Counted from the stretch's first letter, positions 46,601-61,185 are shown. The stretch is DNA of 64,000 nucleotides from Lingula anatina (GCF_001039355.2 NW_019775390.1:1-64000), one strand, 5' to 3'. A program made the numbers and translations. The notes: generated from the letters alone by a model not told the origin.

Positions 46601-48440
46601 AGTATGTACATTTAATGTTAGCCTCTTCCAAGACACTGTTGCAGTCCTAGTAATTACATAAGTTTTTGTATGATATTATGTGATAATGCAAAGCTCATTC
46701 TCTGTATTTTCCAAAATAATGCCATGTTAATTATTCTTGATAATGTCTGTAAGGTTTGACAAAAGAGAGATATTTAGAAAGTTTGTTTTTGTAAGTAATA
46801 TAGCCAAAAGCAATTAAATTTGAAATGTGATAAAGGAATTGGTGAATGAGCAAAAATGTTCATTAGCTTAATCTATAGTTGGATCATTTATGATAAAATA
46901 CAAGTCAAAATACTTTCATACTGTTTATTTTTCATCGTCAGTCTGATGAAAGCCTAGTCCAGGTTGACCGTAAGCTACTGGTATGAAAGTATTTCGACTT
47001 GTGTTTGATAATTGTGATTCAATATTGCATCTGTACTCGTGCAGGGCAGCTGTCATTCCAAGCACTAGGGATCAATACAATTTAATTAATGGTATTGTTT
47101 CAGCAAAACAATGCCCATTATTTTTCCCAGATGATTCCTTCATTTCAGCTTCAAGTTATCGCCATTTTCTCTGTGACATTATTGTATCACGGTAAGAGCA
47201 TTGCATAAATGTACAATTACATTTTTTCCTTGTTCGAACATGTTAAAGGGTTGTGTTGTTTGATGTTTATGTAATGAACTACTAGTAAACAGACAGATCT
47301 AGTTAAGTCTTAGGGGGATTTCTCTTTTTCATCTTTGTCAGCTCGACATCTGTGTTTTGTGTATATACAGAAGCACTTACTTTTCCCATACATGTATTTT
47401 TGTTTTTTTCGAGATCAATATTTATTTCCCTGCGATCAGGAGGTTCCCTAGGGCGCATTGCCAGACATAGTATAGTAGTATTTTTTTCACCACCCAGTGT
47501 GTGGCGTTGATTTCCAGTCAGTGGTTGGTTTAATAGCCCTCTTATCTTCCCTCTTACACAAACCAACACAACGTATCATTCCGTTTGTGATAGACAGGCT
47601 CGGAGAGAAATGTCGCTCAGATAAAGCAGCACTTACTGATGTCAGTCACTGACAATAATCTGATAAATCTCATAAAGAGGGATATTAAGCCGAGTTCACA
47701 CGTGACGACTTTAGATTGGAAAGAGGTCTAACTTGCGTCATTATATGACCCTGTTGGCTCCCGGTCTTCTTTGGTGGCACAGGCCAAGACTAGATAGAAT
47801 GGTCTTTAGTACTTAAAATCTGAGCCTCAAGATACAAATGAACTTGGTTGAAACTTGGAAAGCAGAATTTTAGTATACTTTGGTCCTGTAGAAATCAATA
47901 TTAACCAACCTTGATAAAGCAATGGTTTGTGTGAAACATTAGCCACTTTTCCCTTATTTTGGTACATGAGCCAAATATTTTCTTTCATGACTTCTACTGA
48001 TATATCCTGAGTGAAATTAAACTACAAATTTTGGTCTACAGTGCAAGAGGTACAGTGCAGGAAAACAGGGTCCAGCTTTGCATTAGGGTTTCTTGCAATA
48101 TGTTACAAGCTTAAACTTTTGAATTTCTAAAGCTCAAGTGCATAACATAATCAGAAGACTACATAGATGAATTTCCATCAAAATGTTAAAGGGTTCTTGC
48201 ATACATGTGTATTTTCATGCTAACAGGGAAGAATTGGTTATCACCATACTAGTACTAGTATAGATGTGGTTAATGCTTTGTATACCAGGGAATTTTGAGT
48301 TACCATGTGCGTAATGAATAATGACAACAAAACCAGTTGGCCAATTGAGCATGATAATAAGAGGGCTGAGTATTCAGTTATAGTATTGATTGCTGAAATT
48401 TAGCAGTAGTATCCTTGTTGTGCTATTGGAATCTGTTTCT

Positions 48441-48444
<4 letters not shown>

Positions 48445-48484
<40 letters not shown>
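48445..48484. repeat. (CT)n microsatellite
   Basis: About 20 CT units. Confidence 0.95.
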
Positions 48485-48487
<3 letters not shown>

Positions 48488-48597
48488 GTTGAATTTGTGA
48501 ACTTTTTAATAATATCAAGGAAATTGATTCCTGTAAAATTTGATATCACAAGATTATGCCTTTGCCTATCTTTCTCTTTCTCTTTCACACACCCACA

Positions 48598-48600
<3 letters not shown>

Positions 48601-48637
<37 letters not shown>
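48601..48637. repeat. (AC)n microsatellite
   Basis: About 18 AC units. The Val/Cys-repeat frame on the - strand is an artefact of this tract. Confidence 0.95.
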
Positions 48638-48638
<1 letters not shown>

Positions 48639-50852
48639 CAGTTTCATTATAATAACCAGTGATTGTTTCTCATGCTGTTAAGATGAAAATCATGACAAGA
48701 ATCTGCCAGACCATCAAATGTTATGCCCCAGTCGCGTTGTTCCGCTTCATGAGTCAATTCCTTATGTGAAAAGTAAATAATAAGTTCCTAATTTGAATGA
48801 AAATGAACCAATTTGTCAATATTTGTGGTGAATAGAGGAGGTAATTCAACCCCTTGTATTTCCGCACTAAGTTTGTGAATAGTTGTATTGAAATCTCTTT
48901 AGAATTTAACAGGGAAATGCCATAAGGTTCAACCTTTTTGGTAATATTTATGTATACTTGTGTTGGGCTGCTAAGGACATGGGGGAGAGAGACAATGCTT
49001 GATGTACTTGCTTTAAGTGTAAAATATGATTTTAAGATTTTACTCATTCCCTTTTTCAGGGCGGAGGGGGGGGGGCAGGGGGAGGTCAAAACCTAATTGA
49101 TGCGTTTGGAGTACTAGTAAGTGAATTGATTTCCTGTTAGAGTATATATTTTAAAGTGAACTGACAGCTCATGTTTTTCTGTGATGCATTGTTGGCGGAG
49201 TTGCAAATGTTTGTTTATATGAGTCATTGGAAATCAAATTGACTGGTTTTGACATCACAGCCATACTGTTTATTTTTTGTGGACCTGATACTTGGACTTG
49301 ATAGCAGCATGTGTATTTCAACATGGTTCTTAATTTCTGTGAATATTTTTTTTACAATCTACAAAAACTGTGAAAGTATAAAACCTATGTACTTGTCCAA
49401 AGGTATTTTTACTTAGATTGCACAGGCATTATAACACACATGCATGCAAGCGGGTGAGGAGGACACACACACCATATCAGTTTGAAGAGACTTGCTGGTC
49501 TTTTTGTGTGAGTGTCCTGAGTGAGGTTTACAAGACACAAGGATGACACAGTCTGTACAGGTATTATAACAATCAGTGGAGATAAAGGCACATTGTTTTA
49601 GTCTAAGGTCATCACCCTGTACTCAATCTTCAACAACTATCATACTGTATCATATAGGGATATAGCATGTAGAACATTGACTCAGGTTGCAGACTATGTG
49701 CTGGGCTGTAAACACCAAGGACAGGGATGGAAAGTGGTCCAACTGCACCGAACTCTTTAATGTATTCTGGGCATTTTGTTGATGAAGCTGATTGTCTTTT
49801 TAATGTGTGGGGACATTAGAATCTCTGGGGAGTACACGATTTAAGACATTGTGGTGGAATTTGGTGCCACCTTATTCTTTGTTTTATACAGTAAACCCAA
49901 TTTTTTTTATCTTCATGTAAGCCAGTTAAATGCCTAGTCTTCAAAAATGAGACTTGTTTTTAAACTGGAAAAACCTGCTGTTACATAACAATTTATTTTA
50001 TCATCTTTGTAGAATACTGTCACTTGATGCTCATATTAAGTGTAAGGATCAATTAATTAACTCCTAAATTTCATTCAGTAAAAATTTTAGATAACTTTCT
50101 GTAATAACATACCCATTGATAAATAATCATTGATATTCAGTGCCCCATTCACAAGCCAGACTGTACAAACTTTATCAAATTACATGCACCCATGACCTAA
50201 AAGAACATTTTCACACAGGGACTCATTCATAAGCCCTTCCTTATTTTCTTAAACGACGTATCTTTGTCAAAAAAAAGAACATTCAGTGACAGATCCCCTT
50301 TCATTATTCAGGTTTGTACAAATTTACCCTATCAGATCTCCTTGCGGTTGATCAATATTTAACATCGTATTATGACGCGTCTAAGGTTATCCTGTTATGA
50401 TTTTGATCATATTACACTGCCAGTAATATCACACCTAGGCTCCCAAACTCTCATTCAAAAAATTGTGGCGCTAAACCAGATATGATTTTCTGGTTCAAGT
50501 CATCAATTTGGAGGATTTCATGTATGAGGTATGACGTATTACTATTTTGCTTATATAATACATTGTGGTTTTGATTTATTATTCAAGATTGATCAATATG
50601 ATGCAAAACTTACCAAGAATAATGGGCCAGCTTTGTTTCTTAGTTTACTGTAATTATATTTTGTTATTGTATTGAATATAATGTACTCTATCAATTATGT
50701 TTCCAGATAGGGTACATAGGAAATATGATCAATGTTAGGTACTTAATTATTGAAGTAACCAAGCTTATGTGATGGAATTACAATAATCTTTAAGAGCTTC
50801 ATAGTACTCTGATATCATACTTGTTACACAAAGATATACTTCTTCCCTCTAA

Positions 50853-51119
50853 GGGTTTGTTCCCAATGAAGCTATCATTCTACTTAGATCAATCCAACTT
50901 GATGAGGTCTCTTGCTGAATGCAATCAGATTGACAGATTAACACTCCTCCTCTTGGCATTGAGTAGAATACAGAAAAGCTCTTGATTATATCAGTAGGTT
51001 GGAGACAAGAGGAGGCATGTTAATCTGTTATTGATCTGTTAATCTAATTGCATTCAGCAAGAGTCCCCGCTGAGTTGGATCGACCTATGTAGAATGAGAG
51101 TTGCATTGGGAATGAGCAC
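50853..51119. mobile_element. Foldback MITE (family 1), third copy
   Basis: 267 bp flanked by TAA (50850-50852 and 51120-51122). The inverted arms reach about 46 bp: GGGTTTGTTCCCAATG at left and complement of CATTGGGAATGAGCAC at right, continuing through TCATTCTAC-TAG-TC-ATCCAAC. The interior is also self-complementary (GAATGCAATCAGATT and AATCTAATTGCATTC). Confidence 0.8.
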
Positions 51120-51122
51120 TAA

Positions 51123-54100
51123 CTCAGGTTCCAATACCACCAGACAGGTAATACTTGTTACACACATTGCTGTTTTGATCCCACATCTCTCATTTCTCCC
51201 CCACCCATCCCAGCCTTTAAGGTTACTAGTACATGTCCATTCATACATCGTAATACAAGTTAAAGCAATGGTCCTTCAAGCATGCCTCATACTGTAGGTT
51301 TGTGTTGTTGATGTTTAGGTTGTAAGTGGCATAGAGCCGCCATAGAGCTAGGCCAAGGGAGAAAGGTGGGCCTGTATTTGACCAGTGTAATCAGCCGTAA
51401 GACCACCTTAGGGTGACTAATAAGACTTGCCACTGCAGGTCATACATACTTACTAGTAAGACTGTGTGCTGCATATAGACATATAGGGTATGGGAGTGCT
51501 TTACTTGTTGCTGGGCTTTAAATTGAACTGGAACCATTTTGATTCTCAGGTAGGTTTTGTTTAATATTTGAGGCCATAGTGGTGCTGAGATTTCCTTTTG
51601 ATGTATTCTCCAGTGATTTAGAAATCATTCTATGTTTTTTGACTTGGTACATATGAGAACTCTGTATATTATATCAATAACAAATGTTGTTACTCTGTAG
51701 TGAATATAAGCGCCCTTGTACTAGTCTATTTGTAAACAGTAAAGTAAACTGTCAAATGTGTATTCTGAAGGAGACGTGAAAAATTGTTTGCTAAAAAATC
51801 TGTCCAGCAAATGAGAATATTTATTGCAACCAGCCAGTCTGCACATAATGTTGGTTAGTAAGACTAGAAATGTTTACTAGTAGTTCCATATTATTCCATT
51901 CTGCTTGCGTATGATGCTGAAAATTAATGTATTTAAAATCCCTACTTGGGAATGAGTATCATCTTGTTACGTTGCTCATTATGCTGTATAACAGAACAGA
52001 AGTTTTATTTCTTTCATTATAGCCTATTTCAGACAGTTTGTATAGTATGTAAGATCTTGCCTTGTTGCTAGTCCTCTGAGATCTTGTACTAAACAGTTCA
52101 GGTGTTATGAGATTATAAGATATTGGTAAACAACATAGTTTACTCAGTGCAAGTTTCTGATCAAAACTTTGCTGTACTATAGAAAAGATGTTGACTGTCA
52201 GTCTGTAGGGAAAATGGAAAAATTTTAGCATATGGTTTAAGCAGATCTGTAGATGGTTGGGGGGGGGGGGGGGGTTTCAAAAGTACCACTCTCTAATGGC
52301 CAGAAAAGGTCCACTCTGAATCAAAATTTGATCAAGGTTCTAATCCATTTCTCAAGTTAAGTTAAAGGGTCCATTTTTTTTAGAAAGACCCCCCCCCCCC
52401 CTTGAGGTATTGTATGTTCTGGCCTTCTATTGCTAAATATTTTGGTAAATTTTTAGACTATTATATTTTATAAATATGCACATTGAAATGACACATATAG
52501 TATTATATGTTACTTAACATTTTGTCTGAAAAAAAAATGCTAGTTCAGTAAACTTGGTCCTGGAGGGCTGGAGGCTTATCAGTAATACATCATGTCAGCC
52601 AGACTTCATGCAGTTAGGAATACTCCAGTTCTTGTGACCTGAAAGAAGATGCAGTATATATTCTGTATTAAGGTTAGGGCATGGATATATACTGCTGGTT
52701 GCAACAGTGTTAGAACTAGTTGTTGCAAGTTGTTACCAGTCTTCATGTATTATACAGACTGTAAATCAATCGTTGGAAGATTCCATTGCATCACTGGTGA
52801 GGAAAGTCATGGTTTGATCCAGTTTGAAACCAGACAGAATTAAGGCATGTTCTCAGTGGAGATAGGTAGACATGACTTAAAACAACCCAACTCGGTAGGC
52901 TGGCTCATTACGGTTTGGTCACCACAGTAAACCAAGCTAATCTGGTGACATAGGACTTCAGTGGGACAAGAGAGGGATTGGGTATGACGCTTGTGGTGAG
53001 CTGATCGAACATAGCTGATAGGTTGTATTAAAATACATCAAGCCAACCTTACTGTAAACCCAACTACTAGTACTAGTTTCCAGATATGTGTCTTGTTATC
53101 TTTTATTACAAGATCAGATCTATGTGGATTAGATAGATCCAAGTCAGAGAATGGTCTTATGAAGTTCATTCAGTGAAGGTGAATCAATACCAGGAAATGA
53201 TTGGAAATATCACAGTTTTTCTTTTCTCTTTGGAAACACTTAAAATAATTTTGAGAATGATAAAATTTAATAAATGTCATTCTGAATAAGTGTCCAAGTT
53301 ACATTTAAATTCAGGGTGAGAAAACTGCATCTGGCAGAATTTAGATTATTTGAACGAATCTGACTCAGTTAGATCACTTACCAACTTCAGTTACTGCAAA
53401 ACATATTCTTATCAGTACAGTATTGCTCACTCTAGCTGCATTTATCAGTAAGGTTTGTTATTCTGAGAATTGTGTTTGAAGTATTTTCCTTTGTTTTGAC
53501 TCATATTTCCCAATGGTATGCCAGGGAGAAGATCAAACGAGACTTTATATATTGCTGTATTTTGATCAGAAATGGAAACTCTGAGCATTATTTTTTTATT
53601 TATTAAAGTAATGGTTCAGTTTTTGCAGTACTCAGTACTTAGAAAATGCTGATTAATTTTGTGCATGTATAGAAATGAAGGAAGATTCTAAAGAGATTGA
53701 TTATTTTAAAGAAACATACTAGTAGGCATAACCATTATGTGTGCCAGAAAATCAAGAATTTATAGTGATACAGAAAATCTTATTTTCCAGAAATGCATAC
53801 TGTTTATAGACGGACACTGGCCTGTGAAATTTCTGCCTCTATTCCTTACAGATACTTTGTCAATTAAATTAGCAGTTAATGTCACACTGACATCATTTAA
53901 TGTCAACATAATCCATAAATAATGATCAAGCTATAATATTGACTTAATATGCTACATGTATTCCCAGAACATTAACACAGACATTAATGCTTGAATAGGG
54001 GTGCTTCTATGGCCATCAATTCTTTAACTTGGTTTAAGACTTGAGGGGGTGACTGGTACAGATGGAGCGGGAGTAATATAAAGGTCCATCAGAGTTCAAG

Positions 54101-55020
54101 ATCTGTGATCATAAATGTGTGTTACTGGTGCAGGAAATAGACGGAGATTAGAAATGCATTATCTGATTAATGCAAGTATTTATAAAAAATAAGAATGAAG
54201 GTAGAATGTTTAGATCTTTTTGATTTATAAAATAAATAAATGAAAATTGAAAAATCCTTTAGATTATAAAAAAACTCAATATTGATTCAATTTCTCAAGT
54301 TTCAGATATTTAATTAAAAAAAGTTCAATTTAATTTTGCATTTTCATGTGTAAATCTGAAAGATCAACATACTATTGAGTACTTAATAGTAATATTAAGA
54401 GATTGATCAGTAAGATGGAAGCTTGCAGACGTCTTGGAAGATTACAGCAAGGCCAGAGTTACCAAAACACTTCTTTTTAAGCATGCTCGTCTTCAATATC
54501 TCAACCTCTTTGCAGTTTTTGAACACCCAAGTTTTTTTTTTTTTTTACTTTGCAGTATCTTCATTACCAACGTGACATTTCCTAAGGTGAATTTTCCTCA
54601 TAAGTCTGAGTTAATTATCTGTAACCTTACGGCTGCTGCCTAACTTGAAAAGACTTACTGTGCTGAAGTGATAGGGTCCTGTGCCTTATTTTATGAGAAT
54701 ATTATATTGGTTTGGTCTGGTATGGAGTAGGTAGCTGTAGGTTTTTGAACGCTAAATGTGTGTTTAGACTAGTTCTGCTTTAATCAAAATTTGGTTCTGA
54801 AATTTGCCACAATACTTAAGAGATTTGACTGAAAAGTTTTAGTTTGTTTGTTCAAGTTTGAAATTGAGGAGTTACAGACTGTCATTGTGTTAGTGTAAAC
54901 TTATCCCAATTAAAGACTGAGGATTGATGGCATTCCCTCCCATGTTAAGATAGTCTTCACCTCATTTTCATAGTCCCAGCCTATCTTGAATGCCTACTAG
55001 CACTGCCCCTATGTCTTTTA
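51123..55020. other. AT-rich region, no coding exon recognised
   Basis: I see no conserved frame. The one structured item is the element at 52259-52401. Confidence 0.45.
52259..52401. mobile_element. Short element bounded by G-run and C-run
   Basis: A G-run (52259-52274) and a C-run (52389-52401) face each other across about 115 bp. The interior AAAAGGTCCACT and AAAATTTGATC match the reverse complement of the nested element at 13347-13507. Clean target duplications are not visible. Confidence 0.5.
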
Positions 55021-55246
55021 GGGTGCTTTCCCAGAGATTTAGATCGATCTAAAGATTAAGTTTTAGATCGACCTAACTCCCTGGGGGTTCAGGCTAAATT
55101 GCAGTCAGCCGAGCGGACACCATAGTTAATTACTCCCTTACAGCTTTTAGTAGGCGGGACAGACGCTTAAGCCGGCCAAGCTGACAGTAATCTAGTGAGA
55201 CTCCCCACAGGGATAGATAGAACTAAAAATCTATGGAAATGGGGTG
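55021..55246. mobile_element. Foldback MITE (family 1), fourth copy
   Basis: The ends are GGGTGCTTTCCCAGAGATTT and complement of ATGGAAATGGGGTG. AGATCGATC and AGATCGACC arms and the middle (AGTAGGCGGGAC, TAATCTAGTGAGACTCCCC) closely match 34446-34660. Flanks are TTA and TAA, so the target duplication is imperfect or disturbed by the next element. Confidence 0.8.
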
Positions 55247-55249
55247 TAA

Positions 55250-55516
55250 GAGCGCATTCAGAACAGATAATCCATGGACTAACTGGTCCCCAGACTAAAT
55301 ATAGCCAACCCCACTTAAAAGCAAGCCCCTTCCTTCCCCAATGGTCTCCCCACTTCCACACACGCCATTAAACAGTTAAATCGTAGCTCTGAGGTTTAAT
55401 TGCTAGGCCCCTGCCGGGAGACCATCAGGGGATTAGGGGCATCGCTTTATGTGGGTTGGCCATACTTAGTCCACAGGTCTGTTTGCCCACAGATCAACTT
55501 GTTTCTGAATGCACTC
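55250..55516. mobile_element. Second foldback MITE family, abutting the previous element
   Basis: The inverted ends are GAGCGCATTCAGAACA and complement of TGTTTCTGAATGCACTC. The arms continue through GACTAA-TAT-GCCAACCC for about 60 bp. Only 3 bp separate it from the element to its left. The frame at 55167-55361 is a by-product. Confidence 0.75.
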
Positions 55517-58500
55517 ATAGTTGCTAAAACTTACATGGCCTAGAAATATGTGAATACAACTTCCAATATTTTTGACAAGATAGATTTCCACATCCTTGGT
55601 GTGAGAAGGCTTTGTTCGTCAACAGTAGTCATCCTTGCTAATCCCCAAAATGACTGTTAATGTCAACAATTTTTGGATTTATAACAAAGAGAATCGATAG
55701 TATGTCTGGGTTTTATCTGCCCTCGGAAAGTCTGAGAGCCATCAATAACTATCAATAATACATCCTCTATTTGCTGTAAAACTGATAGAAGTGAAATGTG
55801 AACATTTTATCATGTGTAGAGTTTGAGTGTTCAAGACATGCTTAGCCATTTGTTCTTAAAATTAGTAATTTACATGCTCGACATATGTGTGTGGATGCAC
55901 ATAAATGTACAAGTGCGACACATACATGAATAGTTTTTGGAATAGTCGAACCTTTTTTTCACTTGCCATATTTCTAGAGTTATTAGAGCAATGTGGGATC
56001 TGATTTTATAGCCACCTAGTTTCGTTTGGCTATCAAAAATCTTATTTCACAGGTTTTGCCATCTGACTCCTAATAATTGTTTTACTTTTGTTTTAAAAAG
56101 GTTTTATTGCTTTAGATAGATAGTAGTAAATACTTCACTGCCCTAACAGCTATTGGAGGCGTACCTTGTACATGTTAGGCTTGTAAATAAGTGTGATTGG
56201 CATGTTTTGTCTATTTCACTTATAAAACATTACACAGTAGCTACAGTAGGACTGATGGGTACACATTCCATCTCCAAGTTGCAATGTCGAATAACAGGAA
56301 AAAAATGTGCATCGCATTTAGATTTCATGTGAATTTTATAAGTCTGTATCAGGCTATAAATCTTGGATTTAAAATGTAATGAGTAAAGTCGAATTGTTTT
56401 TTAGACTGTCACCAGGAAGTCAATGGCTTGATGGGGGCAGTTACATATGTTATTGTCCTGTGCACTGGAATTTTTCCTCTGTCTTTATACATCTGACACT
56501 CACAATATATAGATAACTTAAGCTCAAAAATACATGTAAATTCCGTCAGTCTTTTGATATAAAATTGTCTCTTCATGATTTGTGTTATCATGTACTGTAG
56601 ATTCAACATGTTTACAATGAGATTTTTTTTTACATTTTAGGTGTGAAGAAATAATTTTGGTTTGGCAAGCAACCCTGTTTTGAAGTGTGTGTTTTTGAAG
56701 TAAGTAACAAGTCAATACGCCTTAATCTTTAAAAAATTGATAATTCAAAAATTGAACTTTCAAAGACTTATGAATGAGAGCATAACACTTGAAAGATATT
56801 TTTCCAACATTTTTTCATGTAATATCCAATAACAATATGTTCAGAGCACTGCATAGACAAGCATTATGTCCAACTAATGCTTGTATTATATCCTAACTGA
56901 GAATTATCTCCTTTGTTGCCATGTGCTAGAACAAATGAAGTAGAAACAGATTGTGTGTTGATTGGAATTATTGAACGTGTTAGTAATCATTTGCCTGCCA
57001 TTTCTGTGTTTTATGGTTTCTGACTCATGTTCTGGGAGTGTTAGACGTCTGGAGTCCCCCAGTTACTGGGTGATTGACAAAATGAGTGGTTGTCATGCCC
57101 GGTGGATCAGATTAATTTGCTTAATGAATGAACAGATGTTTTAACGGCAAAATGTTTTTCTTTTTATCTAGTATTATGGGGCTATTGAGTTTTTAGATGG
57201 GTGCTTTCTATTTGTGTCTGCTGTATATCTCTGTGTAAAAGTAACTGATTGTTTTTGACATTCTTTGAAAAAAAGGAAAAATGGGGAAAATGCTTTGTGA
57301 ACAGAAACCTATAGATAATGAGTTAAGATGTGATTGTCTAACACAGGTATATGAAAGGATTGAGTAGGAAATAAGTTTACACTTAATTATTGAGGGTAAT
57401 ATAGTTTTTTCGAGGTCATCTCTGGAGACATGTCATTCATTGAACAGTCTGTTTGATGTCCTGTGTGAATAATTCCCTGAATTATGATAATGACATGTAT
57501 TAAGAAATACAACAAACAAATGAACCTGGTTCATCAGTAATGACTTTCGGAATCCCCATAGACTCCATTTTGTGGTTTGTAGTCAACTAAGTAACATTGT
57601 TGGCTCTCTGATGTGGTCTGATGACAGTTGTTTTCCATTCTATTCAGTGGCCAAGTTCATTTGATTTTTAAACAGTTAATCAGTTCAATTCATTTAGCTA
57701 GAAAATGAATGATACTTTGTCGTTTGACAGTTTGTCATTTTAGACTGAATGGATAACAAATTTCTAGTTTGACCCAGGTGTCAGGAAGTACAAAATTATT
57801 CTTTAAATATCTTTTTATTGCTGTTACAGTTGGTACATTAATTCACTTGAGTGATTTGTGAATTATTTATCAAAACATATCTCATACTAATCTTGCAATT
57901 AACAAAAAAAGCATGATATTCCCATTAACCTGATTAAAGGCTTGATTTGTTGTTTAAATATTAATTGGTAACAAGACTATTTTCAAAGACCTTTGTTAAA
58001 TGCATTTAACATTTCCCATCAGGCTTTTAACGGATAGATTTTGTCATACCTGTATCTGCAGAGGTAATGTACGTGGCACCAAGGTGTATAAATGAACCTT
58101 ATTTTGAGATGCATCAAGGTCAGTGATTGAGGAATAAGATTCTTCATCCACGCACAGTCATACAGTTAATAGGTTGACATGATGAGGAATTAGTATCTGT
58201 TATAAAAAGATTAAATGATTAATCTTATTGTTTACGTTGCCCTGCTATTGTGCTGTATTAACAGTAAAAATGTCATTGATGTACAGTTTATGAACTATAT
58301 TTAGTTTTGCAGCTAGTGTAGTTTATGCCTTATAAAGTCGTTGTTTGGAAAATCATTTATTGAGTAGGACAAGGGGCTGTTGCCTTTGTAGTTACAGTTT
58401 GGCAGAAATCTTCTTGGTGTTTTTTATCTTTGGCAAGTTTTTGCGAAAGCAACGAGCCACCCTGTTTCAGGTCCATGTATTATGTTGCTTTGTTATGTTG

Positions 58501-60541
58501 TTCTCTATTTAGCAAAAAGCTTTTTTATCTAGTTATTGACATTTTTTAGCCAAGTCAAATTCTTAGACATAATCATTGATGACCTAGAGAGTATGCATCA
58601 AACGTTTTTTTCTTTTTTTTTTTTTTTTTTAAACCTGAAAAAGACTATTTTTGCCATTCAAGAAGGTTTGAAAAATGGTTGTGAAAATCGTCACACCTAA
58701 CACACTTCTGTTTAAGCACCAACTTGAATTGCCTGCCATGCAATAGATAGATAGGTAATTTAGTCCAGCATGAGCAGAAAGTACAAAGTATTTTTACAAG
58801 CTCAGAATATAATATACATAATATATATATGCAATCAATGTAACAAAAATAAATTCATAATAGTACTTAAGTTGGTCGAGTCAATATGGCCCTAATATAT
58901 GTTAACTAGTAAAATGATAACATATAAGAGTAAATATGAGAGTTCTTGTTGACCCTTCAGTAAAAATTTGCTTTTAAAATCTGAAAAATGGGACCCCTTA
59001 TTCAGTTCATTTGTTCACTGTTTCCCATACCCAGAATAAAATCCACAGTACCAGTTCAGGAATTTGCCACAATGACTTTCAAAATATTAGTTTTTAAATG
59101 ATGTTATCTTTATTTTAACCCAGCAGTTGCATAAGCGACATCAACAACCTTGAAGAGATGAAGGATATAAATAAAACAAGTGCTATGTGAAAAATGTTAA
59201 TTTTTTCCAATTGAGGTAAAAGAAATTTGTTGTATACAGGTAGACTTTTGCTGAGCTGGCAACCATCAAATACTTATGTGGTATTTATGTTGTCAATAAT
59301 AGCAATAATGAATCTGACTATTTTTGTAAATGTGAATGTGCCTCTGTAATGGTAGTCTTGACAGCCAGATTACATCTGTAATGATGTAACAGCTAGTTAA
59401 ACACAGGCAGAGAGAGAGCGAAAGAGAGAGAGATGGAGAGAGGCTGTCTGAACAGCTGACTGGAGGCCTGCCTTAATACTCACTGACAGAAACAAGCAGA
59501 ATTGGGCAAGCGTTGAGAACCACTGGCACATACGGTATGCAGAGTTAGAAATTCTTTTTTTTTTTCACCAGAACTTTTGATTTGGGAGGAGGAATTAGCT
59601 TTCACCTTAGTTAAGCATGCATCTTTTTGATGACAGTCATCTTATTCCGACTGATTTTCAAGCAGTGGCTTTACAGTTTGCATTCAGATGCCTTCATCAC
59701 GGTAATCAGCGAATGGATCCATAAAGAATTCATGAGTATCTTTTTATCAAACATCATATGCATGATGGCTTGACATCATGGAATAATTAAATCAGTTTCA
59801 CAAACAAACTTGATTCAGATTTTCTTTCATATCTTCACCATCATCTTCTTTATAAAAGAAATTTATTTCAAGTAAAGATCAAATGGCACAAAATCGGAGC
59901 ACTTATAAATAATAATATTTAAGACTACCAGAAAACTGACCAGGCAGCCCAAATGACCAGTAGTAGACACAGCTGTGAAATTAACCATAATGTTTATCAT
60001 GTGAGGCATGGATAACACAGGCCACAGAGGCCCTCTATTAATGTTATTTCTAATATGATTATCAGTCTGGAAAAACTCTGGATAATAAAATAATAGGATT
60101 ACGGAGACCCTAGTGCTATATTGGCTGTTGCCAGGGTTATGCTGAAGTGTCCATTGTATTCAGGATCACGAGCTTTCTGAATCACAAGAAAATGTGGTAA
60201 TTTGGTTTGTATATGGATCATTAGAGTCACAAGTTTCAAATAAAATGGAATAGATAATGTAACAGTATGTTTTATTTACCTATGATTTACAGTTGGTTCA
60301 CTGTATTAGTAAACAAAATGATATTTGGAAATAAAAGATATGTAGTTATTTATAAAGTGATGAGTAAGACAGATTTGCATTTTTGGTAATGTCTTTTAAA
60401 AGCAGAGAAAGAAAAGTAGAAATTGAATTTGAATTAGTGTTATATTCCTTCAATGTTCACATATTTAAGGATATTTAAAATATGTTTCTATGACAAAAGA
60501 TGTAAGTCTGCCATTTTAGTGTTGAAATAACAGCACTATTT

Positions 60542-60543
<2 letters not shown>

Positions 60544-60584
<41 letters not shown>
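60544..60584. repeat. (CT)n microsatellite
   Basis: About 20 CT units. Confidence 0.95.
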
Positions 60585-60587
<3 letters not shown>

Positions 60588-61153
60588 CAATTCAATACAA
60601 TTACACTGGCTGGTTCATATTACAAATACACAATGCTTATAAACCACCCCATTAAACTATCATCTTCTTTGTATTCTTGTGGGGGTATCTTATTACTTGT
60701 AGTCTACTGTCTATTGTGTGACAAGTTGATTCAGACTAGGAGTGCCTAAGACCGGATATTGGACCGACTTGCCCCACCAAATTTACAGATTGATTACCGA
60801 GTGATCTGAAAATCTGAATGCCAGTGGTACATCTCTGTAATCAGGATTTCTTATGCTGCAAGAACTTAATTGTGTTCAAGTTGTCCATGAATTAAAACAA
60901 GAACAAAAACAAAAAAAAAAATCATTTATTATTAAGTGTGCTTGTGAATTGTCATATTGCCGAATGAGCTGGAGGCCCCAGAGGAAAAGTTTGATAGGTA
61001 GATTAAAGGTTTTTCTTGAGTTCGTGCACAACAGCGTTTCCATCATGGGTCGCTAATGCAGTAAAAAGAGAACTAGGGAATATGGTGAATAATGTAAAAA
61101 TAAACAGTTATGATAAAATATGGTTACTAGCTGTACCTGGTTCAGGGAGAGGT

Positions 61154-61185
61154 ATGATGATGGTGATGATGATGATGATGATGAT
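61154..61185. repeat. (GAT)n microsatellite
   Basis: About ten trinucleotide units (ATG/GAT) with one interruption (GGT). It gives the poly-Met frame on + and the poly-Ser frame on -, neither a gene. Confidence 0.9.

Larger units (their letters stand above)
41509..50852. other. AT-rich intergenic or intronic region, no coding exon recognised
   Basis: I found no conserved protein segment on either strand. A (CT)n tract at 48445-48484 and an (AC)n tract at 48601-48637 stand out. Two similar stretches, about 43379-43465 and 43499-43609 (GTGAA-GTACC-AAAGACA-AGTAAAGAATGA), form an imperfect tandem repeat of about 120 bp. The lack of exons over more than 9 kb fits a long intron or intergenic gap. 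Confidence 0.5.

Noticed and set aside
48442-48636. Repetitive Val/Cys and Arg/Glu frame
   Set aside because: It is a direct translation of the (AC)n and (CT)n microsatellites.
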